A stretch of 64,000 nucleotides of DNA from Scatolibacter rhodanostii (GTDB lineage Bacteria > Bacillota > Clostridia > Oscillospirales > Acutalibacteraceae). Positions 34,765-44,700 of the stretch are shown here, one piece after another. A model generated the notes under the pieces. It ran no database searches. It was not told where the DNA came from and saw only the letters and a list, made by a program, of their open reading frames with translations. Positions within the stretch are counted from its first letter, which is position 1. The number at the start of each line of letters is the position of its first letter. The DNA lies in contig NZ_FZLO01000001.1 in the NCBI RefSeq assembly GCF_900197595.1, positions 1 to 64,000 of the forward strand. The letters are read 5' to 3'. Position numbers and translations under genes: made by a program.

Positions 34765-34852
34765 AAAAGCAAGTGCCAGTAAATCAATCCCCCTATAGTT
34801 AGATGGTTTGTCTAACTTTTTGAAGGAGATTTACTCGTTACTTGCTTTTTTG
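34765..34852 (+). terminator. three-tiered terminator-like structure before pyrH
   Basis: Nested inverted repeats form one large element. The outer pair is AAAGCAAGT with ACTTGCTTT. The middle pair is AGTAAATC with GATTTACT. The inner pair is AGTTAGA with TCTAACT, followed by TTTT. The outer right arm runs into six T. It ends the transporter transcript and may be a branched or switching structure. Confidence 0.65.
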
Positions 34853-34983
34853 TAGTCAAATAAAATCTCAACCTGTTGGATTTATTTGAAAGGTGCACTC
34901 TCGACACGAGGTGTTTTCTGCTACAAGCAGAAATGTCTATTCTCGTAAGACTTCCAAGAATAATAGAAAAATTAGTGTTAGGG

Positions 34984-35012
34984 TTTACAAAAAGGGTTGT
35001 TTGGGGTACAAT
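34984..35012 (+). promoter_or_regulatory. promoter of pyrH-frr operon
   Basis: TTTACA (34984-34989), 17 bases, TACAAT (35007-35012), about 34 bases before the pyrH start. Confidence 0.7.
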
Positions 35013-35045
35013 ATCAATAAATATATTCAGGAACGGAGAGATAGG

Positions 35046-35750
35046 ATGTCCCCAAAATATAAGAGAGTTTTATTAAAGCTGAGTGGTGAATCTTTAGCCG
35101 GTAAAGCAGGACATGGCATTGATTTTGATACAGTATTAGAGATTTGCGCCCCCATTAAAAAATGTGTGGATGCCGGTGTTGAGGTAGCCATTGTAGTTGG
35201 CGGCGGTAATTTCTGGCGTGGTCGTAGCAGTGGAAATATGGACAGAACCAGAGCAGATCATATGGGTATGTTGGCAACAGTGATTAATGCTTTAGGTGTT
35301 GCAGATGGTTTGGAGCAAGTCGGATTAGATGTACGTGTGCAAACTGCGCTAGAAATGCGCTCTGTGGCAGAGCCTTATATTCGCAACCGTGCTGTGCGTC
35401 ACCTTGAAAAAGGCCGTGTGGTCATTTTAGGTTGCGGAACAGGAAATCCGTTCTTTTCGACCGATACCGGAGCTGCTTTACGTGCTGCCGAAATCGAGGC
35501 TGATATTATCCTAAAAGCAACCATGGTTGATGGTGTATATGATTGTGACCCGAAAAAGAACCCAAATGCAGTCAGATATGAAAAACTCACTTATATGGAC
35601 GTTCTCAACAAAGATTTACAAGTCATGGATATGACAGCAGCTTCTTTTTGTAAGGACAGTCATATTCCGTTTATGGTGTTCAGTATTGAAGACCCGGAAA
35701 ATATCTTCCGCGCAGTGCAGGGAGAAGCAATTGGTACTTTGGTTGAATAA
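35046..35750 (+). CDS. pyrH: UMP kinase
   Basis: PyrH phosphorylates UMP to UDP in pyrimidine nucleotide synthesis. The protein is 234 residues of the amino acid kinase fold, with [50 protein letters not shown] and the C-terminal [11 protein letters not shown]. The frame is open upstream, but GGAGAG and the family start select ATG 35046. rpsB and tsf, normally just upstream of pyrH, are absent here. A dedicated promoter drives it instead. Confidence 0.96.
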   Translation: MSPKYKRVLLKLSGESLAGKAGHGIDFDTVLEICAPIKKCVDAGVEVAIVVGGGNFWRGRSSGNMDRTRADHMGMLATVINALGVADGLEQVGLDVRVQTALEMRSVAEPYIRNRAVRHLEKGRVVILGCGTGNPFFSTDTGAALRAAEIEADIILKATMVDGVYDCDPKKNPNAVRYEKLTYMDVLNKDLQVMDMTAASFCKDSHIPFMVFSIEDPENIFRAVQGEAIGTLVE

Positions 35751-35833
35751 ATGCTGCCTAATTTTCGGCGGACGAACCGAATAAAAAAATAGATGAATAG
35801 GCGATTGCCTGACAGCAAGAAAGGGAGAGAAGA

Positions 35834-36388
35834 ATGAAAGAAGTATTAGACAAAGCAGAACTAAAAATGCAAAAAGCAATTGAGCATTTAGAAGAAGAAT
35901 ATGGGGCCGTCAGAGCAGGACGTGCCAATCCGGCTGTACTGGATAAGATTCTTGTTGATTATTATGATGTGCCAACCCCTATTAACCAGTTAGCAGCTGT
36001 TTCTGTAACAGAGGCCCGTATGCTGACCATTCAGCCTTGGGATTCTTCTGTTCTGCGCTTAATTGAGAGAGCCATTCAGACCTCCGATTTAGGCGTGAAC
36101 CCACAGAATGACGGCAAGATTATTCGTTTGGCGTTTCCACCTCTGAACGAAGAACGCAGAAAAGAATTGGCAAAAGAAATTAGTAAGCTTTCTGAAGAAG
36201 CTAAAATTGCCATTCGCAGTATTCGCCGTGATGCTCTTGAAAAACTTAAAAAGCTGAAAAAAGATGCCCAGATCACAGAAGATGATTTAAAAGTAGCTGA
36301 GAAAGATGCCCAGACACTGACTGATAAATATTGTAAAACGGCAGATACTACTCTTGCTAAAAAAGAAAAAGAAATCATGGAAATTTAA
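35834..36388 (+). CDS. frr: ribosome recycling factor
   Basis: RRF with EF-G splits post-termination ribosomes. The protein is 184 residues of the usual two-domain form: helices from EVLDKAELKMQKAIEHLEEEYG and RAGRANPAVLDKI, then the internal beta domain and the long C-terminal helices with EERRKELAKEISKL and KDAQTLTDKY. It directly follows pyrH with an 83-base gap and a GGGAGAG ribosome site. Confidence 0.97.
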   Translation: MKEVLDKAELKMQKAIEHLEEEYGAVRAGRANPAVLDKILVDYYDVPTPINQLAAVSVTEARMLTIQPWDSSVLRLIERAIQTSDLGVNPQNDGKIIRLAFPPLNEERRKELAKEISKLSEEAKIAIRSIRRDALEKLKKLKKDAQITEDDLKVAEKDAQTLTDKYCKTADTTLAKKEKEIMEI

Positions 36389-36430
36389 TAGAATTGCTCT
36401 TTATGATAGGTAGCAAAAGAGGTTAGAATA

Positions 36431-37162
36431 TTGTTTTTTAAAAAGAAAAAAGCAGAAGTGCGGGCAGCCGTTGTGCTGCCCGAGCATATTGCTATCATTA
36501 TGGATGGGAATGGACGATGGGCGAAAAAGCGGAATTTGCCCAGAAGCTCGGGCCATACGGCGGGAGCTGCCAATTTTAAGACCATCACTCGCTATGCAGC
36601 TTCTATTGGTGTAAAATATCTTACGATGTACGCTTTTTCTACGGAGAATTGGAAGCGCCCGCAAGATGAAATTGGCGCTTTGATGAAGCTTTTTCAGCAA
36701 TATTTGCGAGAAGCTTTGGATGATTTTTTGGAGGAGAACATAAAAGTTAGATTTATCGGTGATGTGTCGGTTTTTCCGAAAGAATTGAAAAAACTGATTC
36801 GAGAAGTCGAAGAGGTTTCTGAAAACCGAACAGGCATGGTCTTAAATCTTGCGATGAATTATGGCGGGCGTAAAGAAATTTTGCGTGCTTTTGAGAATAT
36901 TAGAGAAGATTTGCAGGAAAATAAAATACAAGAAGTAACGGAAGAAACGGTGGCTGAATATCTTTACACAAATGGGCAGCCTGACCCTGATTTAATTATT
37001 CGTCCAAGTGGCGAGCAGCGGTTATCAAACTTTCTTTTGTGGCAAAGCGCATACTCTGAATTCGTCTATTTTGATATTCTTTGGCCTGACTTTACACCAG
37101 AAAATCTGATGCAAGCGATTGATATTTATTCTTCTCGCCAAAGGCGTTTTGGTGGGATTTAA
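36431..37162 (+). CDS. uppS: isoprenyl transferase (undecaprenyl diphosphate synthase)
   Basis: UppS builds the C55 lipid carrier for cell-wall synthesis by cis addition of isopentenyl units. The protein is 243 residues. The catalytic Asp lies in IAIIMDGNGRWAKKR. Further blocks are TMYAFSTENWKRP, LNLAMNYGGRKEI and RPSGEQRLSNFLLWQSAYSEF. The TTG start is supported by AGAGG. It links functionally to dxr and ispG downstream, which feed it isoprenoids. Confidence 0.96.
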   Translation: MFFKKKKAEVRAAVVLPEHIAIIMDGNGRWAKKRNLPRSSGHTAGAANFKTITRYAASIGVKYLTMYAFSTENWKRPQDEIGALMKLFQQYLREALDDFLEENIKVRFIGDVSVFPKELKKLIREVEEVSENRTGMVLNLAMNYGGRKEILRAFENIREDLQENKIQEVTEETVAEYLYTNGQPDPDLIIRPSGEQRLSNFLLWQSAYSEFVYFDILWPDFTPENLMQAIDIYSSRQRRFGGI

Positions 37163-37216
37163 AAACATGAAAAATGCTTGGGGAAATAAGAAAACAAAGG
37201 AAAAGGGATTCTTTAT

Positions 37217-38041
37217 ATGAAAGAACGCATTTTTTCAGGGGCTGTTCTCTTGATTTTTTTAGCAGCGGTGGTTTTGTTTAATGATACAGCACCGTTTGCT
37301 TTGCATATTGCCGTGGCAGTGATTGCCGCTTTGGCAGTGTATGAACTGATGAAAGCTATGCAGGTCGAAAAAAAATGGTATTTGTCGATTCCAAGCATTT
37401 TGGCAGCGGCAGGCGTCTCTTTGACATTTGAGCCACTGACTATTTTTGCCATTTACAGTATTTTTGCAGCGATTATTTTTGCTGGTCTAATTATTAAACA
37501 TAAAGAAATCTCTTTTAAAGAGATAGCAGTAGTGTTGAGCATGGTGACAATGATACCACTGGCGTTGCGCTCTTTGATTTCTCTTCGAAACTTGAGCGAG
37601 AGCCACGGCATGTTTTATGTGCTGATTGCTATTTTGGCTGCATGGGGTTCTGATGCCGGTGCTTATTTTGCCGGTACTTTTTTTGGCAAGCGTAAGCTGT
37701 GCCCTGAAATTAGCCCCAAAAAGACAGTAGAAGGTTTTATTGGCGGTGTTGTCACCAATATTGTGATTGCTTTGCTTTGCGGTTTGATATTTACGCAAAC
37801 AAGGCAAAGTCAGGATGTTCAAGTTGTTTATTGGGTTTTGGCACTAATTGGACTTGTTGGTTCATTGACTTCTGTTCTGGGCGATTTAAGCTTTTCGCTT
37901 ATTAAAAGAAGTTGTCATATCAAAGATTTTGGCCAAGTCATTCCAGGGCATGGCGGTGTTTTAGACCGCTTTGACAGTGTGATTTTTACCGTACCATTTG
38001 TATATTTGATTGTAGCGGTTTTGCCTATTTTGACTGCTTAA
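37217..38041 (+). CDS. cdsA: phosphatidate cytidylyltransferase
   Basis: CdsA makes CDP-diacylglycerol for phospholipid synthesis. The 274-residue membrane protein has about eight hydrophobic segments. The family signature near the C-terminus reads SFSLIKRSCHIKDFGQVIPG followed by HGGVLDRFDS. GSDAGAYFAGTFFGKRKL and SPKKTVEGFIGG are upstream conserved blocks. It lies between uppS and dxr in the standard clostridial order. Confidence 0.95.
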   Translation: MKERIFSGAVLLIFLAAVVLFNDTAPFALHIAVAVIAALAVYELMKAMQVEKKWYLSIPSILAAAGVSLTFEPLTIFAIYSIFAAIIFAGLIIKHKEISFKEIAVVLSMVTMIPLALRSLISLRNLSESHGMFYVLIAILAAWGSDAGAYFAGTFFGKRKLCPEISPKKTVEGFIGGVVTNIVIALLCGLIFTQTRQSQDVQVVYWVLALIGLVGSLTSVLGDLSFSLIKRSCHIKDFGQVIPGHGGVLDRFDSVIFTVPFVYLIVAVLPILTA

Positions 38042-38173
38042 AGGAAACACATAGACTAAGAAAAATTCTCTTATTTTAGGATTGAATTGCTCTCTTAATT
38101 TGGTGAATTGTGAGGTAGTAGCCGAGTAATTCATCAATCAGAGCGCAAATCCGGAAAAGACTGGGATACTATA

Positions 38174-39343
38174 ATGAATAACTTATCACTTTTAGGCTCG
38201 ACAGGTTCAATTGGAACACAGACCCTAGAGGTTGTGCGACATCTAAATAGACTGGGAGAAGTTCCTGTCACGATTAAGACATTGGCAGCTCATTCTGATA
38301 TTGGGCAGCTTGAAGAGCAGATTAGAGAGTTTAAACCAGAAGCGGCAGCGGTCTTTGATGAAGAAGCAGCCAAAAATCTTCGGGTACGTGTGAGAGATTT
38401 AGATGTAAAAATCTTGTCAGGAATAGAAGGCATTTGTGAAGCGGCTGCATGGCATTCTGCGGATATCACGCTGAATTCTGTTGTGGGAATGGTAGGGCTT
38501 AGACCTACTATGGCAGCGATTCAGGCGGGTAAGACGTTAGCGTTGGCTAACAAGGAAACATTGGTAGCGGGTGGCTCCCTTGTCATGGAAGCTGCCAAAG
38601 CAAACAAAGTGCAGATTCTCCCCGTGGATAGTGAGCATTCTGCTGTTTTTCAGTGTTTGCAAGGCTGCAATGAAAAATCAGAGCTTAAAAAAATTATTCT
38701 CACAGCATCGGGCGGTCCGTTTTTCGGGAAATCGATAGACGAACTAAAACAGGTGACACCAAGTATGGCACTTAAGCACCCCAATTGGGATATGGGCGCG
38801 AAGATTACCATTGACAGTGCCACTATGATGAATAAAGGTTTAGAAGTCATTGAAGCAAAATGGTTGTTTGATATGCCTCCCGAGGCAATCGAAGTGGTTG
38901 TGCACCGAGAGAGTATGATTCACTCTTTAATTGCATATAATGATAATGCTGTAATAGCACAGTTGGGTTTGCCAAATATGCAAATTCCGATTCAGTATGC
39001 GCTTACCTATCCAAAACGCTTACCGTCGCCTTGTCCTGAAATGCACTTGTGGGAAATCGGTACATTTAGCTTTGCTAAACCAGACTATGACACGTTCCGT
39101 TGTCTTGCTCTTTGTTTAGAGGCAATTAAAATTGGCGGAACAGCTCCTGCGGTGGCAAATGCGGCCAATGAGGTGGCAGTAGATTTATTTTTGAAAGAGA
39201 AAATTGGATTTTTGGATATTCCTGAATTAGTGGAAGCAGCCCTTAATAGCCATAAGGCCATATCGGCAAGTTCGTTGGAAACGGTATATGAAGCAGACGA
39301 ATCTGCACGAGAATTCGTAAGACAGACAGTGGCTCATGGATAA
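38174..39343 (+). CDS. dxr: 1-deoxy-D-xylulose 5-phosphate reductoisomerase
   Basis: Dxr converts DXP to MEP, the committed step of non-mevalonate isoprenoid synthesis. The protein is 389 residues. The NADPH motif is LLGSTGSIGTQTLEV. Metal and substrate residues lie in LPVDSEHSAVFQCLQG, and KITIDSATMMNKGLEVIEA and ANAANEVAVDLFL are conserved blocks. No strong ribosome site precedes the ATG. The 130-base gap upstream holds nothing recognisable. Confidence 0.96.
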   Translation: MNNLSLLGSTGSIGTQTLEVVRHLNRLGEVPVTIKTLAAHSDIGQLEEQIREFKPEAAAVFDEEAAKNLRVRVRDLDVKILSGIEGICEAAAWHSADITLNSVVGMVGLRPTMAAIQAGKTLALANKETLVAGGSLVMEAAKANKVQILPVDSEHSAVFQCLQGCNEKSELKKIILTASGGPFFGKSIDELKQVTPSMALKHPNWDMGAKITIDSATMMNKGLEVIEAKWLFDMPPEAIEVVVHRESMIHSLIAYNDNAVIAQLGLPNMQIPIQYALTYPKRLPSPCPEMHLWEIGTFSFAKPDYDTFRCLALCLEAIKIGGTAPAVANAANEVAVDLFLKEKIGFLDIPELVEAALNSHKAISASSLETVYEADESAREFVRQTVAHG

Positions 39344-39476
39344 AAAATGATGGACTGAATGAATTTTTCAATCAGTATTGCTACCGAAATAGGAAGAGAT
39401 ATTTTATCGAGAGTAGCCGCTGAAAACAAATTTTAGATGAATCCAGCTAAGTTGGATTCGATGGGAGTGAATTTAT

Positions 39477-40556
39477 TTGCATGTACTAACCATAATAGCC
39501 CTTGCCTTAATTGCCATTATTCTTTTTGGATTGATTATTTTTCTTCATGAACTGGGTCATTTTATAACAGCAAAGCTGTTTAAAGTGCGTGTAAACGAAT
39601 TTGCTATCGGTATGGGACCAACCTTGCTTAAATTCCAAAAGGGTGAGACCCAGTATTCTTTGAAATTACTGCCCATCGGCGGTTATTGTGCGATGGAAGG
39701 CGAAGATGAAGCCAGCAATGACAACCGGGCTTTTGGCAATAAACCAGTTTGGCAGAGAATGATTATCATTGTAGCCGGCGCTATGATGAACATTATATTC
39801 GGCATTATTCTGATGTTTACTTTGATGGTGCAGAAAGATACTTTTGTAACCACACAAATCGGTGCTTTTACTGAGAATTCTGCCATAGAAGCAGCTGGCA
39901 TACAGGTGGGAGATACTTTTTCACGAATTGATGGCTATAAGATTTATACTGATCGTGATTTGACGTTTGCTCTGGGTATTGCGAATCCTGATTCGGTGGA
40001 TATTGAAGTAGAACGTGATGGCAAAACATTACTCTTTCCAGATACCAAGCTAAATACTTTACCAGAACAGGTCAATGGTAAAAAAATTGTTCAACTAGAT
40101 TTTAAGGTCTTTGGTGTGGATAAATCAGCAGGGCTTGTCCTTTCTCGCTCTGTCAAAGAGACTTTTTCTATGGTGCGTATGGTCATTGAAACGCTGAAAG
40201 GCATGCTGACAGGACGGTTTGGCTTAAATGAAATGGCAGGGCCGATTGGTACAGCACAGGTAATTACACAAGCGGCTGGTCAGGGTTTACAGCAAAGTTT
40301 TGGCTCTGCGGTTAACAATATTGTGTTGATTATTATTTTGATTACAGTGAACCTTGGCGTGGTCAATCTCTTGCCAATTCCTGCGCTGGATGGCGGAAGA
40401 TTCTTGTTCCTTTTGGTGGAGCTGATTATCAGAAAACCTGTTCCTCAAAAATATGAGGGAGCTATTCATACCATTGGTTTTGTTCTTTTAATGGGATTTA
40501 CTGTGTTCATCGCAGCTAGCGATATTTATAAGATTGTGACAGGAGTAACTATTTAA
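39477..40556 (+). CDS. rseP: site-2 zinc metalloprotease RseP/RasP
   Basis: This intramembrane protease of 359 residues cleaves membrane-bound anti-sigma factors or signal-peptide remnants. The zinc motif HELGH is at residues 24-28 in the first membrane segment. A PDZ domain follows (about 115-190, including GIQVGDTFSRIDGYKI), and the second catalytic motif is LPIPALDGGRF. A TTG start is supported by GGGAGTG and the family N-terminus. ispG begins two bases after the stop. Confidence 0.94.
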   Translation: MHVLTIIALALIAIILFGLIIFLHELGHFITAKLFKVRVNEFAIGMGPTLLKFQKGETQYSLKLLPIGGYCAMEGEDEASNDNRAFGNKPVWQRMIIIVAGAMMNIIFGIILMFTLMVQKDTFVTTQIGAFTENSAIEAAGIQVGDTFSRIDGYKIYTDRDLTFALGIANPDSVDIEVERDGKTLLFPDTKLNTLPEQVNGKKIVQLDFKVFGVDKSAGLVLSRSVKETFSMVRMVIETLKGMLTGRFGLNEMAGPIGTAQVITQAAGQGLQQSFGSAVNNIVLIIILITVNLGVVNLLPIPALDGGRFLFLLVELIIRKPVPQKYEGAIHTIGFVLLMGFTVFIAASDIYKIVTGVTI

Positions 40557-40558
40557 TC

Positions 40559-41608
40559 ATGAGAAGAAATACAAAGCAGGTGAAAGCAGGGAGTGTGCTG
40601 ATTGGCGGAGGTGCGCCAATCAGCATTCAATCTATGTTGAATGTGCCGTCAACGGATATTGAAGGAAGCGTCCAGCAAGCCATGGAACTGCAAAGTGCCG
40701 GTTGCGAGCTGATTCGTGCGGCGATTCCAGATATGGATGCAGTGCGTTTGATTCCTGCTATAAAAGAAAAAATATCTGTGCCTCTTGTAGCTGATATTCA
40801 CTTTGATTATCGACTTGCTTTGGCAGCTGCAGATGCCGGCATCGACAAGATTCGCATTAACCCGGGAAATATCGGCAGCGAAGAAAATGTACGCAAAGTG
40901 GCTGATAAATGTCGTGAAAAAGGAATTCCGATTCGTATTGGCGTGAATTCGGGTTCAGTTGAACGCTCGATTCTACATAAGTACGGTGGCCCGACGGCAG
41001 AGGCTCTTTGTGAAAGTGCCTTGTTCCATGCGAGGCTTTTAGAAAAGTTTGATTTTACAGATATTGTCTTATCACTCAAGGCTTCTTCTGTCGACAAGAT
41101 GATAGAAGCCTATGAGAAAATTACGGAATTATGTGATTACCCCCTGCATCTCGGTGTAACAGAAGCTGGGACAAGCCGTATGGGGACGATTAAATCGGCA
41201 ATTGGCATTGGCAGCCTTTTACAAAAAGGAATTGGCGATACGATTCGTGTTTCACTAACCGATAGCCCCATAGAAGAAGTCAGAGCAGCAGCAGATATTT
41301 TGCGCGCGCTTGATTTAAAATCAGGTGTAAAGCTGGTTTCCTGTCCAACCTGTGGGCGCACCCGCATTGATTTAATTTCGCTTGCCAAGCAAGTGGAAGA
41401 AAAGCTGAAAGACTGTGAAAAGAACATCACAGTGGCGGTTATGGGCTGTGTTGTGAACGGCCCAGGTGAGGCCAGAGAGGCCGATTTAGGTGTGGCAGGT
41501 AGTGTTGGCGTGGGTGTTTTGTTCAAAAAAGGGCAAATTCTGCGCAAAGTACCCGAAGACGAAATTTTATCAGAACTCATGAAAGAAATTGATGCGTTTG
41601 AAGAATGA
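40559..41608 (+). CDS. ispG: 4-hydroxy-3-methylbut-2-enyl-diphosphate synthase (GcpE)
   Basis: IspG reduces MEcPP to HMBPP in the MEP pathway using a 4Fe-4S cluster and flavodoxin or ferredoxin electrons. The protein is 349 residues. The N-terminal TIM barrel begins RRNTKQVKAG. The cluster cysteines are in VSCPTCGRTRIDL and MGCVVNGPGEA. It is spaced only two bases from rseP, so they are translated together. The flavodoxin-like gene at 8976 is one conceivable electron donor, but that is a guess. Confidence 0.97.
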   Translation: MRRNTKQVKAGSVLIGGGAPISIQSMLNVPSTDIEGSVQQAMELQSAGCELIRAAIPDMDAVRLIPAIKEKISVPLVADIHFDYRLALAAADAGIDKIRINPGNIGSEENVRKVADKCREKGIPIRIGVNSGSVERSILHKYGGPTAEALCESALFHARLLEKFDFTDIVLSLKASSVDKMIEAYEKITELCDYPLHLGVTEAGTSRMGTIKSAIGIGSLLQKGIGDTIRVSLTDSPIEEVRAAADILRALDLKSGVKLVSCPTCGRTRIDLISLAKQVEEKLKDCEKNITVAVMGCVVNGPGEAREADLGVAGSVGVGVLFKKGQILRKVPEDEILSELMKEIDAFEE

Positions 41609-41760
41609 AGGAATGGATTTGTGTGTAATGAGTAAGCTGAAAGCACAAATCTATACATCAGAATAGTAGCGATAAATAGGTGATCCTACTGGTTTATCAC
41701 GAGAAATTTTGCCGTTTTCACTTGAGGGAAACGGCAAAACGAATTAAAGAGGGTTGTAGA

Positions 41761-44700
41761 TTGAAAAAACTGGGAGCATTTTTTCAGAACGAGATTCAAA
41801 ATCAAAAAATACTACAGGGAATCCTAGACGGAGATATTGAGGCAATGTCATTGCAAAAGCAAGAAAGAATCCTGACAATGGAAGTTGCTTTCGCGCTTTT
41901 TGTGGATTATCTGGACTTGCAAAAGTTTTGCAAACTGTTAGAAAGTTCTTCTTTTCAGTTGAAGCGAGCTGTGATTCATCCCCGCTTTTTACCGGAACTG
42001 TTGAAAGAAGAATGCTTTTCTTCTCTGTTTGCGGCATTAAAAGAGCAAGATGCCTCGCTGAATGGTACGTTTAACGGAGCTGGTATTCAGCTAAAAGAAA
42101 ATAAAGTGACGGTAGAGTTGAGCCATGGTGGGTTTGACTTTCTTATGGCCAAAAAAATTGATAAAAAGCTCTCTAAATTGATAGAGGAATGGTTTGCTGT
42201 CTCCTACGAAGTTGAATTTTCAGGTAGATTGAATATTGAAGACGGTGGCGAATCACTGATTCAAAGAGTAAAAGTGGCCGAAGAAAAAAAGCGGCGTGAA
42301 ATACAGATTGAGAAAATGGAAGTTTACGAATCTTCATTGGAAGAAGGACCAAGTCGGAAAAAGATTAATTTTCGTGAGGGGGCAAACTTGTTTCCAACGA
42401 TTCTGCCTGAAACAGCACGTCCGGTGTTGGGTAATGCCATTAAAGCAAAGCAGTTGGTGCCGCTAAGCGATTTGTCGATTGACATCGGCAGCACCGTTGT
42501 TTGGGGAGAAATTTTCGACATTGGTGCTCGTGAAACCAGAGATAAGCGCAGAAAGATTTATAGCATTGACATTACCGATTATACAGGTTCGGTCACGCTC
42601 AAAATCATACAAGAATCGAATCTCTGCAAGGCTTTAGACACCCTGAAAAAAGGTGACGCCATTATGGTGCGCGGCGACATTAGTTATGATAAATATGACA
42701 GAGAAAACGTTATGAGGCCCTCGGCTATTTCTAAGGTGCAACAAATTGAAGTGGTCGATGATGCGCTTGAAAAACGTGTTGAGTTGCATTTACATACCAA
42801 TATGTCAGACCTTGACGGTATGACTCCTGCTAAAGAGTTGATTATGCAGGCACATCACTGGGGGCAAAAAGCAATTGCAATTACTGACCACGGTGTGGCA
42901 CAGGCTTTCCCAGAAGCGATGAACACGGTCGAGAAAATTCGCAAAGATGGTACAGATTTCAAAGTGATTTACGGGGTAGAAGCTTACTTTGTTAATGACC
43001 TTGTGCCAGCTGTGTTTGGGACAAGCCGCCAACCGCTTGACGGTGACTACATTAGCTTTGATATTGAAACCACAGGGCTAAGCGCCAAGACAGAGCGTAT
43101 GACTGAAATCGGTGCCGTTCGTATTCAAAACGGTGAAATTACCGATACCTTTAACACCTTTGTTGACCCCGAAAAGGCGATTCCACCAAAAATTACGGAA
43201 CTCACAGGGATTACAGATGAAATGGTGGCAGGTGCACCCAAAGAAGCCGAAGCACTCAAAGCATTTATGGATTTTTGCGGTGAAAGTGCTATTTTGGTGG
43301 CACATAACGCTCCGTTTGATACAGCGTTCATGAAAGTAGCGGCAGAGCGGGCAGGAGTGGCGTTCCCTTATACTTATATTGACTCTGTCCCTGTATGTCG
43401 TTCGCTTTTACACGATATTAAGAACTATAAGCTGGACACGGTTGCAAAATATTTGAAACTAAAGCCCTTTAATCATCATAGAGCCAGTGATGATGCCACA
43501 GTTTTGGCAGAGATTTTCATCAATCTGCTGCAGAGGTTGAAGGACGATTGCGGCGCAAAAGTGGTAGACGACATCAATGCGGCTTTGGCGGGTGGTGACC
43601 CCAAAAAACTGCCAACCTATCATCAAATTATTTTGGTTAAAAATCAGGTGGGACTCAAAAATCTCTATAAGCTGATTTCTGCCGGACATCTTGAATACTA
43701 TTTCCGTCGCCCCAGAACACCTAAAAGCCTTTTGAACCAACTGCGAGAAGGCTTGCTAATCGGTAGTGCCTGCGAATCAGGAGAACTATTCCGCGCTGTG
43801 GTGCGTGGAGATTCATTTGATACGCTCTGTAAGATTGCCGAATATTACGACTATCTTGAAATTCAGCCGCTTGGCAACAATCAATTTATGACGGCGGATG
43901 GCAGCACCACGATAGAACAGTTGAAGGAATTCAATCGCACGATTATTAGAATCGGTGACAAACTTGGCAAGCTCGTGGTGGCAACGGGTGATGTTCACTT
44001 CAAAGACCCGAAAGATGCCAATTTCCGTAAGATTATTATGGCGGGAAAAGGCTTTAAAGACGCAGATGACCAAGCCCCTCTGTATATGCGTACAACAGCA
44101 GAAATGCTCAAAGAATTTGAATATCTGGGCAAAGACAAGGCGTTTGAGGTTGTTGTGACCAATCCAAATAAAATTGCCGATATGGTGGATTATGTGCGAC
44201 CGATTCCAGAGGGTGTTTTCCCTCCGATTATTGAGGGCGCAGAAGAACAACTGATTGAAATCACAACCAAACGCACGAAAGAAAAATATGGGAATCCACT
44301 GCCAACCATTGTACAGGAGCGGCTGGATAAAGAGCTTGGTTCTATCACCAAACATGGTTTCTCTGTTTTGTATATGACGGCACAAAAGCTGGTGGCCGAT
44401 TCAGAAGAACACGGCTATTTGGTTGGTTCTCGTGGTTCGGTTGGCTCCTCGTTTGTGGCGAATATGTCTGGTATTTCAGAAGTGAATCCACTTGAACCAC
44501 ATTATATCTGCCCAAACTGTCAACACAGTGAGTTCATCACAGATGGCAGTTACGGTTCAGGGTTTGACTTGCCTCCCAAAAACTGTCCTCACTGCGGAAC
44601 AGAATATCATCGTGACGGCCATACGATTCCGTTTGAAACATTCTTAGGGTTTGATGGCGACAAAACTCCTGATATTGACCTCAACTTCTCCGGTGAATAT

